Shown here in pieces: positions 33,624 to 42,937 of a stretch of DNA of 64,000 nucleotides. Origin of the DNA: JBGTGG01 sp964398945 (lineage in GTDB: Bacteria > Bacteroidota > Bacteroidia > Cytophagales > Cyclobacteriaceae). Position 1 is the stretch's first letter. The number at the start of each line of letters is the position of its first letter. Position numbers and translations under genes: made by a program. The notes beneath the pieces are model-generated. The model was given only the letters and a program-made list of their open reading frames with translations. It was not told the DNA's origin and did no database searches. The stretch spans positions 62,001 through 126,000 of the forward strand of contig CAYNOT010000009.1 in assembly GCA_964398945.1 (NCBI GenBank). The letters are read 5' to 3'.

Positions 33624-36600
33624 TTAGATGAACTCGATAATTTTATCCGCAAGCTCCACATTATCAGATAACAATTCATAGAACTGATCTTTATTGAAGC
33701 GCAGCATCACTACGTTTTCTTTCGCCTTCACCAAATTGGTATTTACAAAATTAGGGGCGCCCAACATCTCACCAACAAATTGGCCTTCGGAAAACTGACT
33801 GACCAATTCACCTTTTTTAAAGAATTCAACCCTGCCCGCTACGATTACATAAAAGTTGTTGTTGTTCTTTTCGTCAAGGATCAACGTTTCCCCTGACTTC
33901 AACCTCAACTCTTCGCATATATCGGAAAGATGCGAAAGGATGATGCCCGGGATTGCTTCAAAAGCATTAATGCGTTGCAAGAAAAGCACCTTCTCAAATC
34001 CCGTCATCCGTTTTGAATGAAGGATGAGGTCGTTCAATTCTTTGCTTCGTTTCTCTCCCAATCGGGAAACATTAAGATGATAAGCATCCGTACTAATTTG
34101 GAAGAGCGCATACGCAGCAACCTCACTTATTAAACTATCGGGGTTAAACATTTGGGCAATCAGGTCAAGTTCAAACTCCCCATACTTTTGCAAACCAATA
34201 TGGAACAATACACAGGCTTTTGTCCAGCGGTTCGACTGTGTGAAATCGCGGTTGATAATAAACTTTAACACCAGCCGTGAGTCGATGGATGCACGTGGAT
34301 AGAAATCCTCAAGTTTATTGATACGCTCTGAATCGGTTAGATCATCAAGTACCGGGATAACCCGTTGTTTTAATTGATCCGACAAGAAAACATCCAGCAT
34401 CTCTACGGCATAGGTTATGCCTTCGCTGGTATTGCTATCGATATTTTCTTTTACTAATTGGATTGAGCGTGTATCATACAACATCGCCAAGAGTGTGTAG
34501 ATGTGTTCGATATCCCCATGGATTTCCAGTCGAAGGGATTCTTTGATTTTTTCGCCAAATGCTTCCGGTTCTATTTCCTGGATGGCGCTTAAATTCCAAC
34601 GGATGTCGGCAAGGTCAGCTTCCAATACATACTTTATCCGTGTAATCTGTGAGATCCCTGCTTTAAATCCACATTCACCAAGGGAAAGTAAAACCTGTGA
34701 TACCACAATCTTGTTGGGGTAGTCCATTTTGGTCCATAGCATCTCCTTCGCGCGGGTTCCCCCTATCCTACCCATTACCTGAACGATCTTCAACATCACT
34801 TGGGAGGATTGACCGGTCCTGTGAAATGCTGCATCCAGTTGGGCCAACGAAGATTCCCCAATCAACTCCAACGAATTCATGCATTGATTACTAAACTCCG
34901 GGCTATTGAGGTTTTCAATCAGGGCGTTGATAACTTCCGGATTGTTTTTTTTAACCGCGGTTTTGATAGCGGTTTTTCTAACCTTCGATTCGGGATCGGC
35001 CAATAGTTCCATTAAAAAAGATGTGCACTCATCTTTTGATGTATGTAACAATAATTCAGCTGCGTAATGGCGATCATCAGGATTTGACGAGCGCGTTAAT
35101 CTTTGTATTCTTTGTTTGGTGATGTCTCCATCATTTTGAATAATCATTTCCAGGTCTGCCCTGCTCAAAAGGTTTTTAAGCTGGCCTTCTTCAGAAGATT
35201 CATCCACCCGGATTACATACTTGTCCGACACGGAAAGGCCTTTCAGTTCATTCATTCGTTGCTGGGCATAATGGCGGGTGGTCTCATCATCATTTTTCAT
35301 CAAGCTATTGATCCAGCCTGATATATTTGTGGCATTCAATTTCTCCAAAAGCTTAAAAGAAAACACCGCCTTTTCTGATGAAGATGATCGTAGCATTTCT
35401 TGCAGTTTGCTGCTCACTTGAGAAAAGCCCCGTTCTAATTTTTCAACCTTGATGTCCCCGCTTTCAAGTTTCTGACGAATTTTATTTCGATAGCCTCCAT
35501 GCAATTTATTTACAAAGTAAAGGTATAGCCCGGCAAGGACTATCAATAGGACCGAAAGGTGAATTACACGAAAAGAAGGGATCAACGCAAAAACAAAGAT
35601 CAGCAAACCCGCTATAAAACGTGCGCTCTCATTTACCAATCCTTCTACTTTTGATTGAATGCTGAACCGTAAGTTTCCCTCCAGGGGAATAAAAAATAAT
35701 TTAAAGACGGGGTTCTCCAATGAATCCCGAAGGGTCCAGTTAAACAACCGGGTAAGGGAAATGAAAAGGAAAAAATATAGAAACCCAACGGGGGCGACCG
35801 ATTTATCAAACCCCAAAATCCCGCCCGAGGCTATCGCAATAATTGAAAAAATCCCAACAACAACAGGCAGTAGGTACAACGAAACCTTTAAACCATAATT
35901 GGAGATTATCCGGTTATTGACAAACGTCTGCATGATCAAACTCAGCCCATAGACCGAGCCGGTAAAAAATGCCATGAAGTTGGTAAGTTCGCGTTGATTA
36001 GGGTATTGCTCTTTCACAAGTTCTTGAAAAGCAAACTGGCTAAACACAAACGTCACCATCGAAACCAATAGAAAACCTGATAACAATAAGATATACGGAT
36101 CGGAAAAGATTTTACGGATGGTGGTTTCCCTTCGGACTTCACGACCAAACTCCCTCGGATTGTTTTTTGATAATTCAAACGTGGAAGAGATGACAATTAT
36201 CAAAACAAAAACAACCAGAATACTTGCGGCACAAACAAGCAGGTAATTGGTGGTATCCGGAAAAAGACCCGAGGTAAAGGGGATTGAAAATGTGGCAATA
36301 ATGGCAGCAATGAGCTGTCCTGTATCAATCCATCCAATAATTCGTTTTGATTGGCGAAAATTGAAAAGCCTGCCAAATGTACCCCAATAACTTAAAAAGA
36401 GGACCGCTACAATCGGGCCGGTCATACAGTACAAGGTGAACAATAAAAACTCTTCCCATTCGGGGATATCATTGTGCAGCAGGTAATACACCCCAATGGT
36501 AAATCCGAAAATCATCAAAATACTGGAGACAACAAGTGTTGAAAATTTAATCCAGTTTTGGAAATAAGAAAAAAGTGAAGTGGTGATGATACCAAGTGCC

Positions 36601-36776
36601 CCTGCAATCAAAAAGGCTTTGTCAAGGTGTTCGCCTAACCGGTTCAAAAAAAGTGAGTCGGCTGTTACCTGGTAGATTGCAATGAACACCCCCATGAAAA
36701 AACCCGTGGTCAACATGAGCGCAATTTGAACCTGCTCTGCGCTCCGCACTTTTAGCGGAGTCAAAAAATTTTTCAT
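33624..36776 (-). CDS. Npt1-like membrane transporter fused to HEAT repeats and a cyclic-nucleotide-binding domain
   Basis: 1050 residues. Residues about 15-430 hold 12 membrane segments resembling the ATP/ADP translocase (Npt1/TLC) and MFS families. Residues about 440-900 are helical repeats, with HEAT-like pairs such as DPESKVRKTAIKTAVKKNNPEVINAL. The last 120 residues are a cNMP-binding domain (about 930-1048: LRLKSGETLILDEKNNNNFY, VIVAGRVEFFKKGELV, then FVGEMLGA). Nucleotide transport with cNMP gating is an inference from domain order; the transported substrate is unknown. It is cotranscribed with the 69-residue ORF. Confidence 0.82.
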   Translation of the reverse strand: MKNFLTPLKVRSAEQVQIALMLTTGFFMGVFIAIYQVTADSLFLNRLGEHLDKAFLIAGALGIITTSLFSYFQNWIKFSTLVVSSILMIFGFTIGVYYLLHNDIPEWEEFLLFTLYCMTGPIVAVLFLSYWGTFGRLFNFRQSKRIIGWIDTGQLIAAIIATFSIPFTSGLFPDTTNYLLVCAASILVVFVLIIVISSTFELSKNNPREFGREVRRETTIRKIFSDPYILLLSGFLLVSMVTFVFSQFAFQELVKEQYPNQRELTNFMAFFTGSVYGLSLIMQTFVNNRIISNYGLKVSLYLLPVVVGIFSIIAIASGGILGFDKSVAPVGFLYFFLFISLTRLFNWTLRDSLENPVFKLFFIPLEGNLRFSIQSKVEGLVNESARFIAGLLIFVFALIPSFRVIHLSVLLIVLAGLYLYFVNKLHGGYRNKIRQKLESGDIKVEKLERGFSQVSSKLQEMLRSSSSEKAVFSFKLLEKLNATNISGWINSLMKNDDETTRHYAQQRMNELKGLSVSDKYVIRVDESSEEGQLKNLLSRADLEMIIQNDGDITKQRIQRLTRSSNPDDRHYAAELLLHTSKDECTSFLMELLADPESKVRKTAIKTAVKKNNPEVINALIENLNSPEFSNQCMNSLELIGESSLAQLDAAFHRTGQSSQVMLKIVQVMGRIGGTRAKEMLWTKMDYPNKIVVSQVLLSLGECGFKAGISQITRIKYVLEADLADIRWNLSAIQEIEPEAFGEKIKESLRLEIHGDIEHIYTLLAMLYDTRSIQLVKENIDSNTSEGITYAVEMLDVFLSDQLKQRVIPVLDDLTDSERINKLEDFYPRASIDSRLVLKFIINRDFTQSNRWTKACVLFHIGLQKYGEFELDLIAQMFNPDSLISEVAAYALFQISTDAYHLNVSRLGEKRSKELNDLILHSKRMTGFEKVLFLQRINAFEAIPGIILSHLSDICEELRLKSGETLILDEKNNNNFYVIVAGRVEFFKKGELVSQFSEGQFVGEMLGAPNFVNTNLVKAKENVVMLRFNKDQFYELLSDNVELADKIIEFI

Positions 36777-36853
36777 GCTTTACTGTCCATACGTATTCAT
36801 GATGAATGCGGCCTTACACGAAGGCCAAACCATCAACCCACCAAATATAAAAT

Positions 36854-36884
36854 AAAAAAACCGGCTTTTACGGCCGGCCTTTTT
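36854..36884 (-). terminator. terminator after ompH-like gene
   Basis: On the minus strand, GCCGGC pairs with GCCGG around CGTAAAA, with AAAAA before and TTTTTTT after. It separates the OmpH gene from the downstream transporter. Confidence 0.7.
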
Positions 36885-36908
36885 ACTAAATTATTGAAAA
36901 GGTTGATA

Positions 36909-37526
36909 TTATTTAACCTTTGTGCTATCGACTTTTCCTCCGGATTTTTCCAGTTGGAATTTAGCATTCAAACCATCGATCACATCTTTTGTGATTTCCA
37001 AACTGTCCCCTGCATACAACACATCGCTTGTAGGATCATATTTCAAAACCAACTGAAGTCCACGGTCTTTTCCATACTCTTTCAAAAAAGAAGTGATCCG
37101 ATCGTACAGTTCTTTATTCAGTTTGTTCTGTTCAATCATCAATTCCTGGCTAAGGCTCTGCTGGTACAACTCGAGGTTTTGCTGTTTGCGGGTCAACTCT
37201 TCTTCCGCTCCCCGTTGCTGGTTGTATGTCATGTTATTGATATTTCGCTGGTAAGCGCTAATCTCATTTTGAAGTCCTTGTGCGCGGTTTCTATACTCAG
37301 AATCCATTTTGCTCCCTTTTTCTTCAAGCCGTGTACGTTCTTGTTTTAAATACTCATAATGCTCCAAAACCGAGTCTGAATTAATATAAGCAAGGGATAG
37401 GTTACCGGAAGCTGTGTATGCTCCTCCGGTAAAAGATGGTTGGGGGTTTCCGGAGAAATGTAGGAAGTACAAAATACCTACCGCAACAAGCAGTACAGCA
37501 TTTAAAATCAAGGATAAATTTTTCAT
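36909..37526 (-). CDS. OmpH/Skp-family periplasmic chaperone
   Basis: 205 residues. An N-terminal hydrophobic segment (6-24) acts as a signal or anchor. Long coiled-coil arms (about 55-165: SVLEHYEYLKQERTRLEEKG to LSQELMIEQNKLNKELYDRI) and the final LQLVLKYDPTSDVLYAGDSLEIT match Skp, which holds unfolded outer-membrane proteins. No other Bam-pathway gene adjoins. Confidence 0.88.
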   Translation of the reverse strand: MKNLSLILNAVLLVAVGILYFLHFSGNPQPSFTGGAYTASGNLSLAYINSDSVLEHYEYLKQERTRLEEKGSKMDSEYRNRAQGLQNEISAYQRNINNMTYNQQRGAEEELTRKQQNLELYQQSLSQELMIEQNKLNKELYDRITSFLKEYGKDRGLQLVLKYDPTSDVLYAGDSLEITKDVIDGLNAKFQLEKSGGKVDSTKVK

Positions 37527-37611
37527 CTAAGTTTAAGTTTGAGCGGCAAATATAATGATGCAAGTCAAAACCAAACAAAATTGAGCGTATTATAATAGTC
37601 CTAATTGTAAA

Positions 37612-38172
37612 CTACTCCGATTTCGTTTGAAAACTGTACAGCGTCTGGTCCAATTTGAGTGTATTTGAATTGAACGATTCGATAAACCGTGTAATGATGG
37701 CACTTGTTATTTGGTCGGTATGCAGCCCCACATCAAGGCCAATCCCAAAATCTGCATGCCAATCATAGTCGATATGTTCCTGTACTTTTACCGATTCTTC
37801 CTCTTCCAACTCAAGGATTACTTCAGCCATAAACATCCCGATTTCCTCCTCCCTTTCGTCCAGCAGTTGTAGGTTTCCGTTCTCATCTTCATCATAGGAG
37901 ATCTTTTCATAATCCGAAAATTGATTGGCAGCGCGGTGTTCGGCTATGTCGAAAAGCTCACTTTCATGTTGCAGCCGCAAGGTGTACAATACCGTATCAT
38001 AGATGACCTCCTCCCCTTCATGTTTACCAATAAAGTAGAAATGTGCCATCTCATCGGTCATTTCATCTTCCTGTGAAAGCACATAGTTTTTTCCAGTGGC
38101 ACCCATCTTTTCAGCGTAGCTTTTAATTACCTCCACATCAAACCCTTTGTTCCGTGCCATTGAAATATCCAT
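37612..38172 (-). CDS. acidic conserved hypothetical protein
   Basis: 186 residues, strongly acidic, with long Glu runs (ILELEEEESVK). No signal peptide or membrane segment. An internal Met at residue 5 (MARNKGFDVEV) is an alternative start. I do not recognise the family. No operon partner is clear. Confidence 0.65.
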   Translation of the reverse strand: MDISMARNKGFDVEVIKSYAEKMGATGKNYVLSQEDEMTDEMAHFYFIGKHEGEEVIYDTVLYTLRLQHESELFDIAEHRAANQFSDYEKISYDEDENGNLQLLDEREEEIGMFMAEVILELEEEESVKVQEHIDYDWHADFGIGLDVGLHTDQITSAIITRFIESFNSNTLKLDQTLYSFQTKSE

Positions 38173-38447
38173 TTAACCGTATCTTTAAATTAAGAAATAT
38201 TATCCTTAAAAACATCGCTTTTGGTAAGTATTCTTCAAGCTTGTTTTAGTTGCTTTTGGATTAAATTAATGATACCTGTATCACCGTTCAATCCATGAAA
38301 AGCAAATCGCCTTACTAAATTTTTATGCAAGGCACCTCCGCAGAACTTCCCTATTCGAAAGACAACTATTTTCTTTGCGGTTCAGGCTGTAGGTACCGAT
38401 GGTTCGGTAAGTCAGATTATTATACCGGTACCGAGTTAGTGATGCTT

Positions 38448-38768
38448 CTAGTCCAAGGGTACCTTTTCAAAGAAATGAGCCAATTCATATTTCAGAAAAC
38501 CCCGTAAGCTTAAATCTTCATCGATGTCCGGCCAATGTACCCCTATACCATCATTTTCATAATTGCTCAATTGTTCGATGGTGGCTTTTTTAAGCTTGAC
38601 GAAATCCGAAATTGGTCGTTGTATGACTTTTTTGCTGTTTAAGAGCACCACTATCAGGTCTAGTTCTTGATCAAACCATAGCTTCTTTATACGCAAACCA
38701 TCTTCAAAAATGAGTTGGTCTAAAGGGTCATTGGCTTTCTTGTCAATAATTTTGCTTGAAGTACTCAT
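38448..38768 (-). CDS. DUF2442-domain protein
   Basis: 106 residues. The segment GIGVHWPDIDEDLSLRGFL is the DUF2442 signature, and LIVVLLNSKKVIQRP precedes it. Its start overlaps the upstream DUF4160 gene by 26 bases, a common pairing in bacteria. The pair looks like a small accessory two-gene unit; no toxicity can be read from sequence. Confidence 0.8.
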   Translation of the reverse strand: MSTSSKIIDKKANDPLDQLIFEDGLRIKKLWFDQELDLIVVLLNSKKVIQRPISDFVKLKKATIEQLSNYENDGIGVHWPDIDEDLSLRGFLKYELAHFFEKVPLD

Positions 38769-38988
38769 TCCATTTTTCGATTATAAAATCACACTGTTCT
38801 TTAACAATTTTACGAATTTTTCGTTTCTCTTGTTCTGTAAATCCATAATAATAGTCCTCATTGAAGTAAGGTAAAATCCATAATTTCCCTCTTGCTCCTC
38901 CCTTCTTTACATGAATGTGGCAAGGTTCATTTCCTTCATCTGAAAAGAAATAAAACCTGAAACCATCACTTTCAAATATTGTTGGCAT
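38743..38988 (-). CDS. DUF4160-domain protein
   Basis: 81 residues: starts MPTIFESDGFRFYFFSDEGN, then PCHIHVKKGGARGKLWI, the DUF4160 pattern. It leads the DUF2442 gene. A His-x-His (HIH) could bind metal, but no activity is established to my knowledge. Confidence 0.82.
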   Translation of the reverse strand: MPTIFESDGFRFYFFSDEGNEPCHIHVKKGGARGKLWILPYFNEDYYYGFTEQEKRKIRKIVKEQCDFIIEKWNEYFKQNY

Positions 38989-39019
38989 AGTACATCATAG
39001 AGTGAATAGTCATCTATAC

Positions 39020-39529
39020 CTATTTATACCAATCGGCATACATCGGATAGTTTTTGGCTGTCCGGATGATTACTGCTTTCATTTCTTCCCCAACTTCTTT
39101 GATAAATTTGGCTGGCATGCCTGCATAAATACTCCCGGGTTCTACTTCTGTTTTGGGCAAAACAACAGCACCCGCGGCAATGACCGACCCTGATCCGATC
39201 ACGGCATCGTCCATAATAATCGCACCCATTCCGATCAACACGTTGTCACCAATCGTACATCCATGAACAATGGCATTGTGTGCAACGGATACGTTGTTGC
39301 CAATAACCGTTTTTGCTTTCTGGTAAGTACAATGGATTACCGCGCCATCCTGGATATTGGTGTTGTTCCCAATGGTGATACTATGAACATCGCCCCGAAC
39401 AACAGCATTGAACCAAACTGTGCAATTGTCCCCCATTGTTACTTCGCCCACTACAGTTGCATTGTCGGCCAGAAAGCAATTGTACCCAAACTTGGGCTCA
39501 TATCCACGTACAGTTTTTATTAATGCCAT
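39020..39529 (-). CDS. gamma-class carbonic anhydrase-like left-handed beta-helix protein
   Basis: 169 residues with hexapeptide repeats through most of the length (NCTVWFNAVVRGDVHSITIG, NNVSVAHNAIVHG, AVIGSGSVIAAGAVV). The three zinc-ligand histidines sit at H66, H84 and H89. The family trimerises and hydrates CO2, or acts as an acyl-transferase-like fold without activity. Divergent from miaB. Confidence 0.88.
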   Translation of the reverse strand: MALIKTVRGYEPKFGYNCFLADNATVVGEVTMGDNCTVWFNAVVRGDVHSITIGNNTNIQDGAVIHCTYQKAKTVIGNNVSVAHNAIVHGCTIGDNVLIGMGAIIMDDAVIGSGSVIAAGAVVLPKTEVEPGSIYAGMPAKFIKEVGEEMKAVIIRTAKNYPMYADWYK

Positions 39530-39669
39530 TTTTTGATTGTTTTTTTGCTAAACCTACAAAATAAGTCCAAATCGCTATTATCAGGGTGTAAAATCATTGA
39601 ACTTTATGCTGACAAGATGTCACTACATTACACTAAAAGTTGTATTTTTGCGACCTGAATTTAAGGGAA

Positions 39670-41124
39670 ATGGAGAATTTAATTGAAGATATAGGCCTTA
39701 TCGATCAGCACGCTGAGAACTGTGAAGTTGCACATATTTCAAAAGACCGAAATACGGGCAAAACCCGGAAATTATACATCGAAAGCTATGGTTGTCAGAT
39801 GAACTTCTCTGATAGCGAAATTGTGGCCTCTATTCTCAATGAGGCCGGTTTCGATACCACCTCTACCATCGAAAACGCGGATGTCGTATTTTTAAACACA
39901 TGTTCCATTCGGGAAAAAGCAGAACAAACCGTCCGGAACAGGTTGATGCACATCAATGGGTTTAAAAAGAAAAACCCCGAATTGTTGGTTGGTGTATTAG
40001 GCTGTATGGCCGAACGGCTTAAATCCAGGTTATTGGAAGAGGAAAAAATTGTTGATTTAGTGGCCGGCCCGGATGCTTACCGCGATCTCCCCCAATTGAT
40101 TTCAAAAGTTGATGACGGGCAAAAAGCTGTAAACACGTTCTTATCCCGTGAGGAAACATACGCAGACATTAGCCCGGTTCGCTTGAATTCAAATGGTGTT
40201 ACAGCCTTTATCTCCATTATGCGCGGGTGCGACAATATGTGCACCTTCTGCGTTGTTCCGTTTACCCGCGGGCGGGAAAGGAGTCGCGACCCGCATTCTA
40301 TTGTTAAAGAAGCTGAAGACTTATTTGCAAAAGGATACCGCGAAGTAACCTTATTAGGCCAAAATGTGGATTCGTACAAATGGAGCGAGAGCGAGAACAA
40401 CAAAGCCCGTTTGGAGAAAAAAGAAGATGCCCCGATAATCAATTTTGCCAACCTGTTGGAAATGGTCGCAAATGTAAGCCCTGATTTGCGCATCCGCTTC
40501 TCGACCTCCCATCCAAAAGATATTACCGATGAAGTGATCCATACGATGGCCAAGTTTGAAAACATCTGTAATAACATCCATCTACCCGTTCAAAGCGGTA
40601 GTTCACGCATCCTTGAAATGATGAACCGTGGGTATACACGGGAGTGGTACCTGGAACGTGTAAAAAAAATCAGGGAAATATTGGGTGAAGATTGTGGTTT
40701 GTCTTCCGACATGATCACCGGATTCTGTAGCGAAACCGAAGAAGAACATCAGGATACACTCACATTAATGGATGTAGTGCAATATGATTTCGCCTATATG
40801 TTTTATTACTCAGAACGGCCCGGCACCCTTGCTGAGAAGAAGTTTGAAGACGACATCCCACTGGACGTGAAAAAAAGGAGGTTGGATGAGATCATTCAAA
40901 AACAAAGAGGATATTCTGATTTGCGAAATCAAAATGATGTAGGTAAGGTTTTCAAAGTATTGATTGAAGGAACTTCCAAAAAATCAGACCAGCATTTTCA
41001 AGGAAGAAATTCAGCCAATAAAGTGGTGGTGTTTCCAAGGGAAAATACTCGAATAAGCGAGTATGTAAATGTTTTAGTTCAATCCAGCACAGGAGGAACC
41101 TTAATTGGTAGAATCGTCAATTAG
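39670..41124 (+). CDS. miaB: tRNA-2-methylthio-N6-dimethylallyladenosine synthase MiaB
   Basis: 484 residues from the ATG at 39670, which has AAGGG just upstream; an in-frame TTG at 39640 lies within the -7 element TATTTTTG (39643-39650) and is rejected. Radical-SAM cysteines C187, C191, C194 (RGCDNMCTFC) bind one 4Fe-4S cluster. N-terminal C42, C78 and C112 bind the second. A C-terminal TRAM domain closes it (about 420-484). It methylthiolates i6A37 in tRNAs, aiding reading of UNN codons. First gene of the miaB-sigma54-lptE-secG chain. Confidence 0.96.
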   Translation: MENLIEDIGLIDQHAENCEVAHISKDRNTGKTRKLYIESYGCQMNFSDSEIVASILNEAGFDTTSTIENADVVFLNTCSIREKAEQTVRNRLMHINGFKKKNPELLVGVLGCMAERLKSRLLEEEKIVDLVAGPDAYRDLPQLISKVDDGQKAVNTFLSREETYADISPVRLNSNGVTAFISIMRGCDNMCTFCVVPFTRGRERSRDPHSIVKEAEDLFAKGYREVTLLGQNVDSYKWSESENNKARLEKKEDAPIINFANLLEMVANVSPDLRIRFSTSHPKDITDEVIHTMAKFENICNNIHLPVQSGSSRILEMMNRGYTREWYLERVKKIREILGEDCGLSSDMITGFCSETEEEHQDTLTLMDVVQYDFAYMFYYSERPGTLAEKKFEDDIPLDVKKRRLDEIIQKQRGYSDLRNQNDVGKVFKVLIEGTSKKSDQHFQGRNSANKVVVFPRENTRISEYVNVLVQSSTGGTLIGRIVN

Positions 41125-41127
41125 ATT

Positions 41128-42384
41128 ATGTCCATTACAGATAAAGAAATACAAAGTGTAAAGAACCGGTTTGGCATCATCGGAAATTCACCTTTGCTTA
41201 GCAATGCCGTGCGTGTGGCGCTGCAAGTAGCACCCACCGATATGTCTGTTTTGATTACCGGGGAAAGCGGAAGTGGCAAAGAGTCCTTTTCCAAAATAAT
41301 CCATTCTGTGAGCCCGCGCAAACACGGCCAGTTTATCGCCATCAACTGCGGATCAATACCCGAAGGCACAATCGACTCTGAACTTTTTGGCCATGAAAAA
41401 GGATCTTTTACAGGAGCCCACGAATCCCGAAAAGGCTATTTTGAAGTTACGAATGGCGGTACCATTTTCCTGGATGAAATAGGCGAAATGCCGCTGGGTA
41501 CGCAAGCCCGATTACTTCGTGTATTGGAAAATGGCGAATTTATTAAGGTTGGTTCTTCCAAGGTCCAAAAAACAGATGTGCGGGTTGTTGCGGCTACCAA
41601 TGTAAACCTGATGCGCAATGTAGAAGAAGGAAAGTTTCGCGAAGACCTGTATTATCGATTAAGTACCGTTCCCATTTTTGTTCCCCCCCTTCGGGAAAGA
41701 GGCAATGACGTTGAACTCCTTTTCAGGAAATTCTCATCCGACTTTGCAGAAAAATACCGGGTAAAACCAATCTCCCTGACGGATGGCGCAAAAGAGGTGT
41801 TGTTGAAATACCGTTTCCCGGGAAACATCCGGCAACTCAAGAATCTGGTAGAGCAAATTTCAGTTTTATCAACAGAAGACAACAAGGAAATTAGCGCGGA
41901 AGTATTGTTGAAGTACTTGCCATCAACAAACAGTTTACCAACACTTTATAAATCGGCTGGAGGAGAAAAGGAAAGCTTGTCGGAACGCGACATCCTGTAC
42001 AAGGTTTTATTTGATATGAAACGTGATATGGTCGATCTTAAAAAACTGGTGCTCGACATTTACCACAACCAGGGCCAGGCCAGTCAGATCATAAAAGAAA
42101 ACCCTGACCTTTTTAACGGGGTTGAAAAAAGCCCTGCACAGCAGTTGGGCTCCGATTCCGTTGTGCTCAATTTACCAACAGATCAAACTGATGAGGATGT
42201 TGAAGATGTCCATGACATCAGTCATGAAACCGAAGATGAATCCCTTTCCATCGAACGAAAAGAAAAGGAATTGATCATTCGTGCCCTTCAGAAAAATAGT
42301 AATAAAAGAAAGTACGCGGCCAAAGACCTGGGCATTTCGGAACGGACTTTGTACAGGAAAATCAAACAATACAGCCTTGATTAA
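41128..42384 (+). CDS. sigma-54-dependent transcriptional activator without receiver domain
   Basis: 418 residues. An AAA+ domain fills residues about 18-250: Walker A GESGSGKE (45-52), the sigma-54 contact loop GSFTGA (92-97; the consensus GAFTGA with A to S), and Walker B FLDEIGE. The C terminus has a Fis-type helix-turn-helix (about 380-418, KYAAKDLGISERTLYRKIKQ). No receiver or GAF domain, so activity is not gated by a phosphate receiver in the same chain. It starts 3 bases after miaB. Confidence 0.93.
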   Translation: MSITDKEIQSVKNRFGIIGNSPLLSNAVRVALQVAPTDMSVLITGESGSGKESFSKIIHSVSPRKHGQFIAINCGSIPEGTIDSELFGHEKGSFTGAHESRKGYFEVTNGGTIFLDEIGEMPLGTQARLLRVLENGEFIKVGSSKVQKTDVRVVAATNVNLMRNVEEGKFREDLYYRLSTVPIFVPPLRERGNDVELLFRKFSSDFAEKYRVKPISLTDGAKEVLLKYRFPGNIRQLKNLVEQISVLSTEDNKEISAEVLLKYLPSTNSLPTLYKSAGGEKESLSERDILYKVLFDMKRDMVDLKKLVLDIYHNQGQASQIIKENPDLFNGVEKSPAQQLGSDSVVLNLPTDQTDEDVEDVHDISHETEDESLSIERKEKELIIRALQKNSNKRKYAAKDLGISERTLYRKIKQYSLD

Positions 42385-42901
42385 TCGAATCCTTTTTTCC
42401 CTTGTTCTGCTTTCAATACTGGTATTGGAAGGTTGTAAAATAAACTATTCCATGACCGGTTCTTCTACAAATGCGAAGAACATCAGCATTGAAGAGTTCT
42501 ATAACAATACCGATTTAGGGCCGGCCAATATGGGGCCTTCCTTCACCAACGACTTGAAAGACTATCTCATCCGTAACTCCAACCTTTCCGTTGTTGCGCA
42601 AGAAGGTGAGCTTCAAATGACGGGGGAAATCTATGATTTTAAGCTTACACCCATTGCCCCTACCTCAACGGGAGATCCCAATGCAATCAATTCAGCTTCC
42701 TCCACCCGACTGACAATTACCGTGAAAGTTACCTACATCAACACACTGGATGAGACGATGAGTTTTAAGGACAGGTCTTTCTCTTTCTTCAAAGATTTTT
42801 CAAATGACCTGAATTTCAGCGATATTGAAGAATCCTATACCAACCAAATATTTGAGCGGATTATCAACGACATATTCAATGCATCGGTTGCCAATTGGTA
42901 A
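42377..42901 (+). CDS. lptE: LptE-like lipoprotein
   Basis: 174 residues if it starts at TTG 42377, overlapping the activator's stop; the signal VLEGCKINYS follows with lipid Cys near 20. The beta-alpha-beta pattern (SIEEFYNNTDLGPANMGPSF to FERIINDIFN) suggests an LptE-type plug for the LPS translocon LptD. No ATG fits, so the start is uncertain. It lies between the activator and an unknown gene. Confidence 0.7.
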   Translation: MINRILFSLVLLSILVLEGCKINYSMTGSSTNAKNISIEEFYNNTDLGPANMGPSFTNDLKDYLIRNSNLSVVAQEGELQMTGEIYDFKLTPIAPTSTGDPNAINSASSTRLTITVKVTYINTLDETMSFKDRSFSFFKDFSNDLNFSDIEESYTNQIFERIINDIFNASVANW

Positions 42902-42937
42902 TATTTGCCCTATTTTTACCATTCGCTGAAACTGAAA

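Noticed and set aside
36894..37349. Plus-strand ORF of 151 residues
   Set aside because: It lies antisense to the OmpH gene and has biased composition typical of the opposite strand of a coiled-coil gene.
38325..38507. Plus-strand ORF of 60 residues between two minus-strand genes
   Set aside because: No ribosome site, no conserved motif, and it runs into the DUF2442 gene on the other strand.
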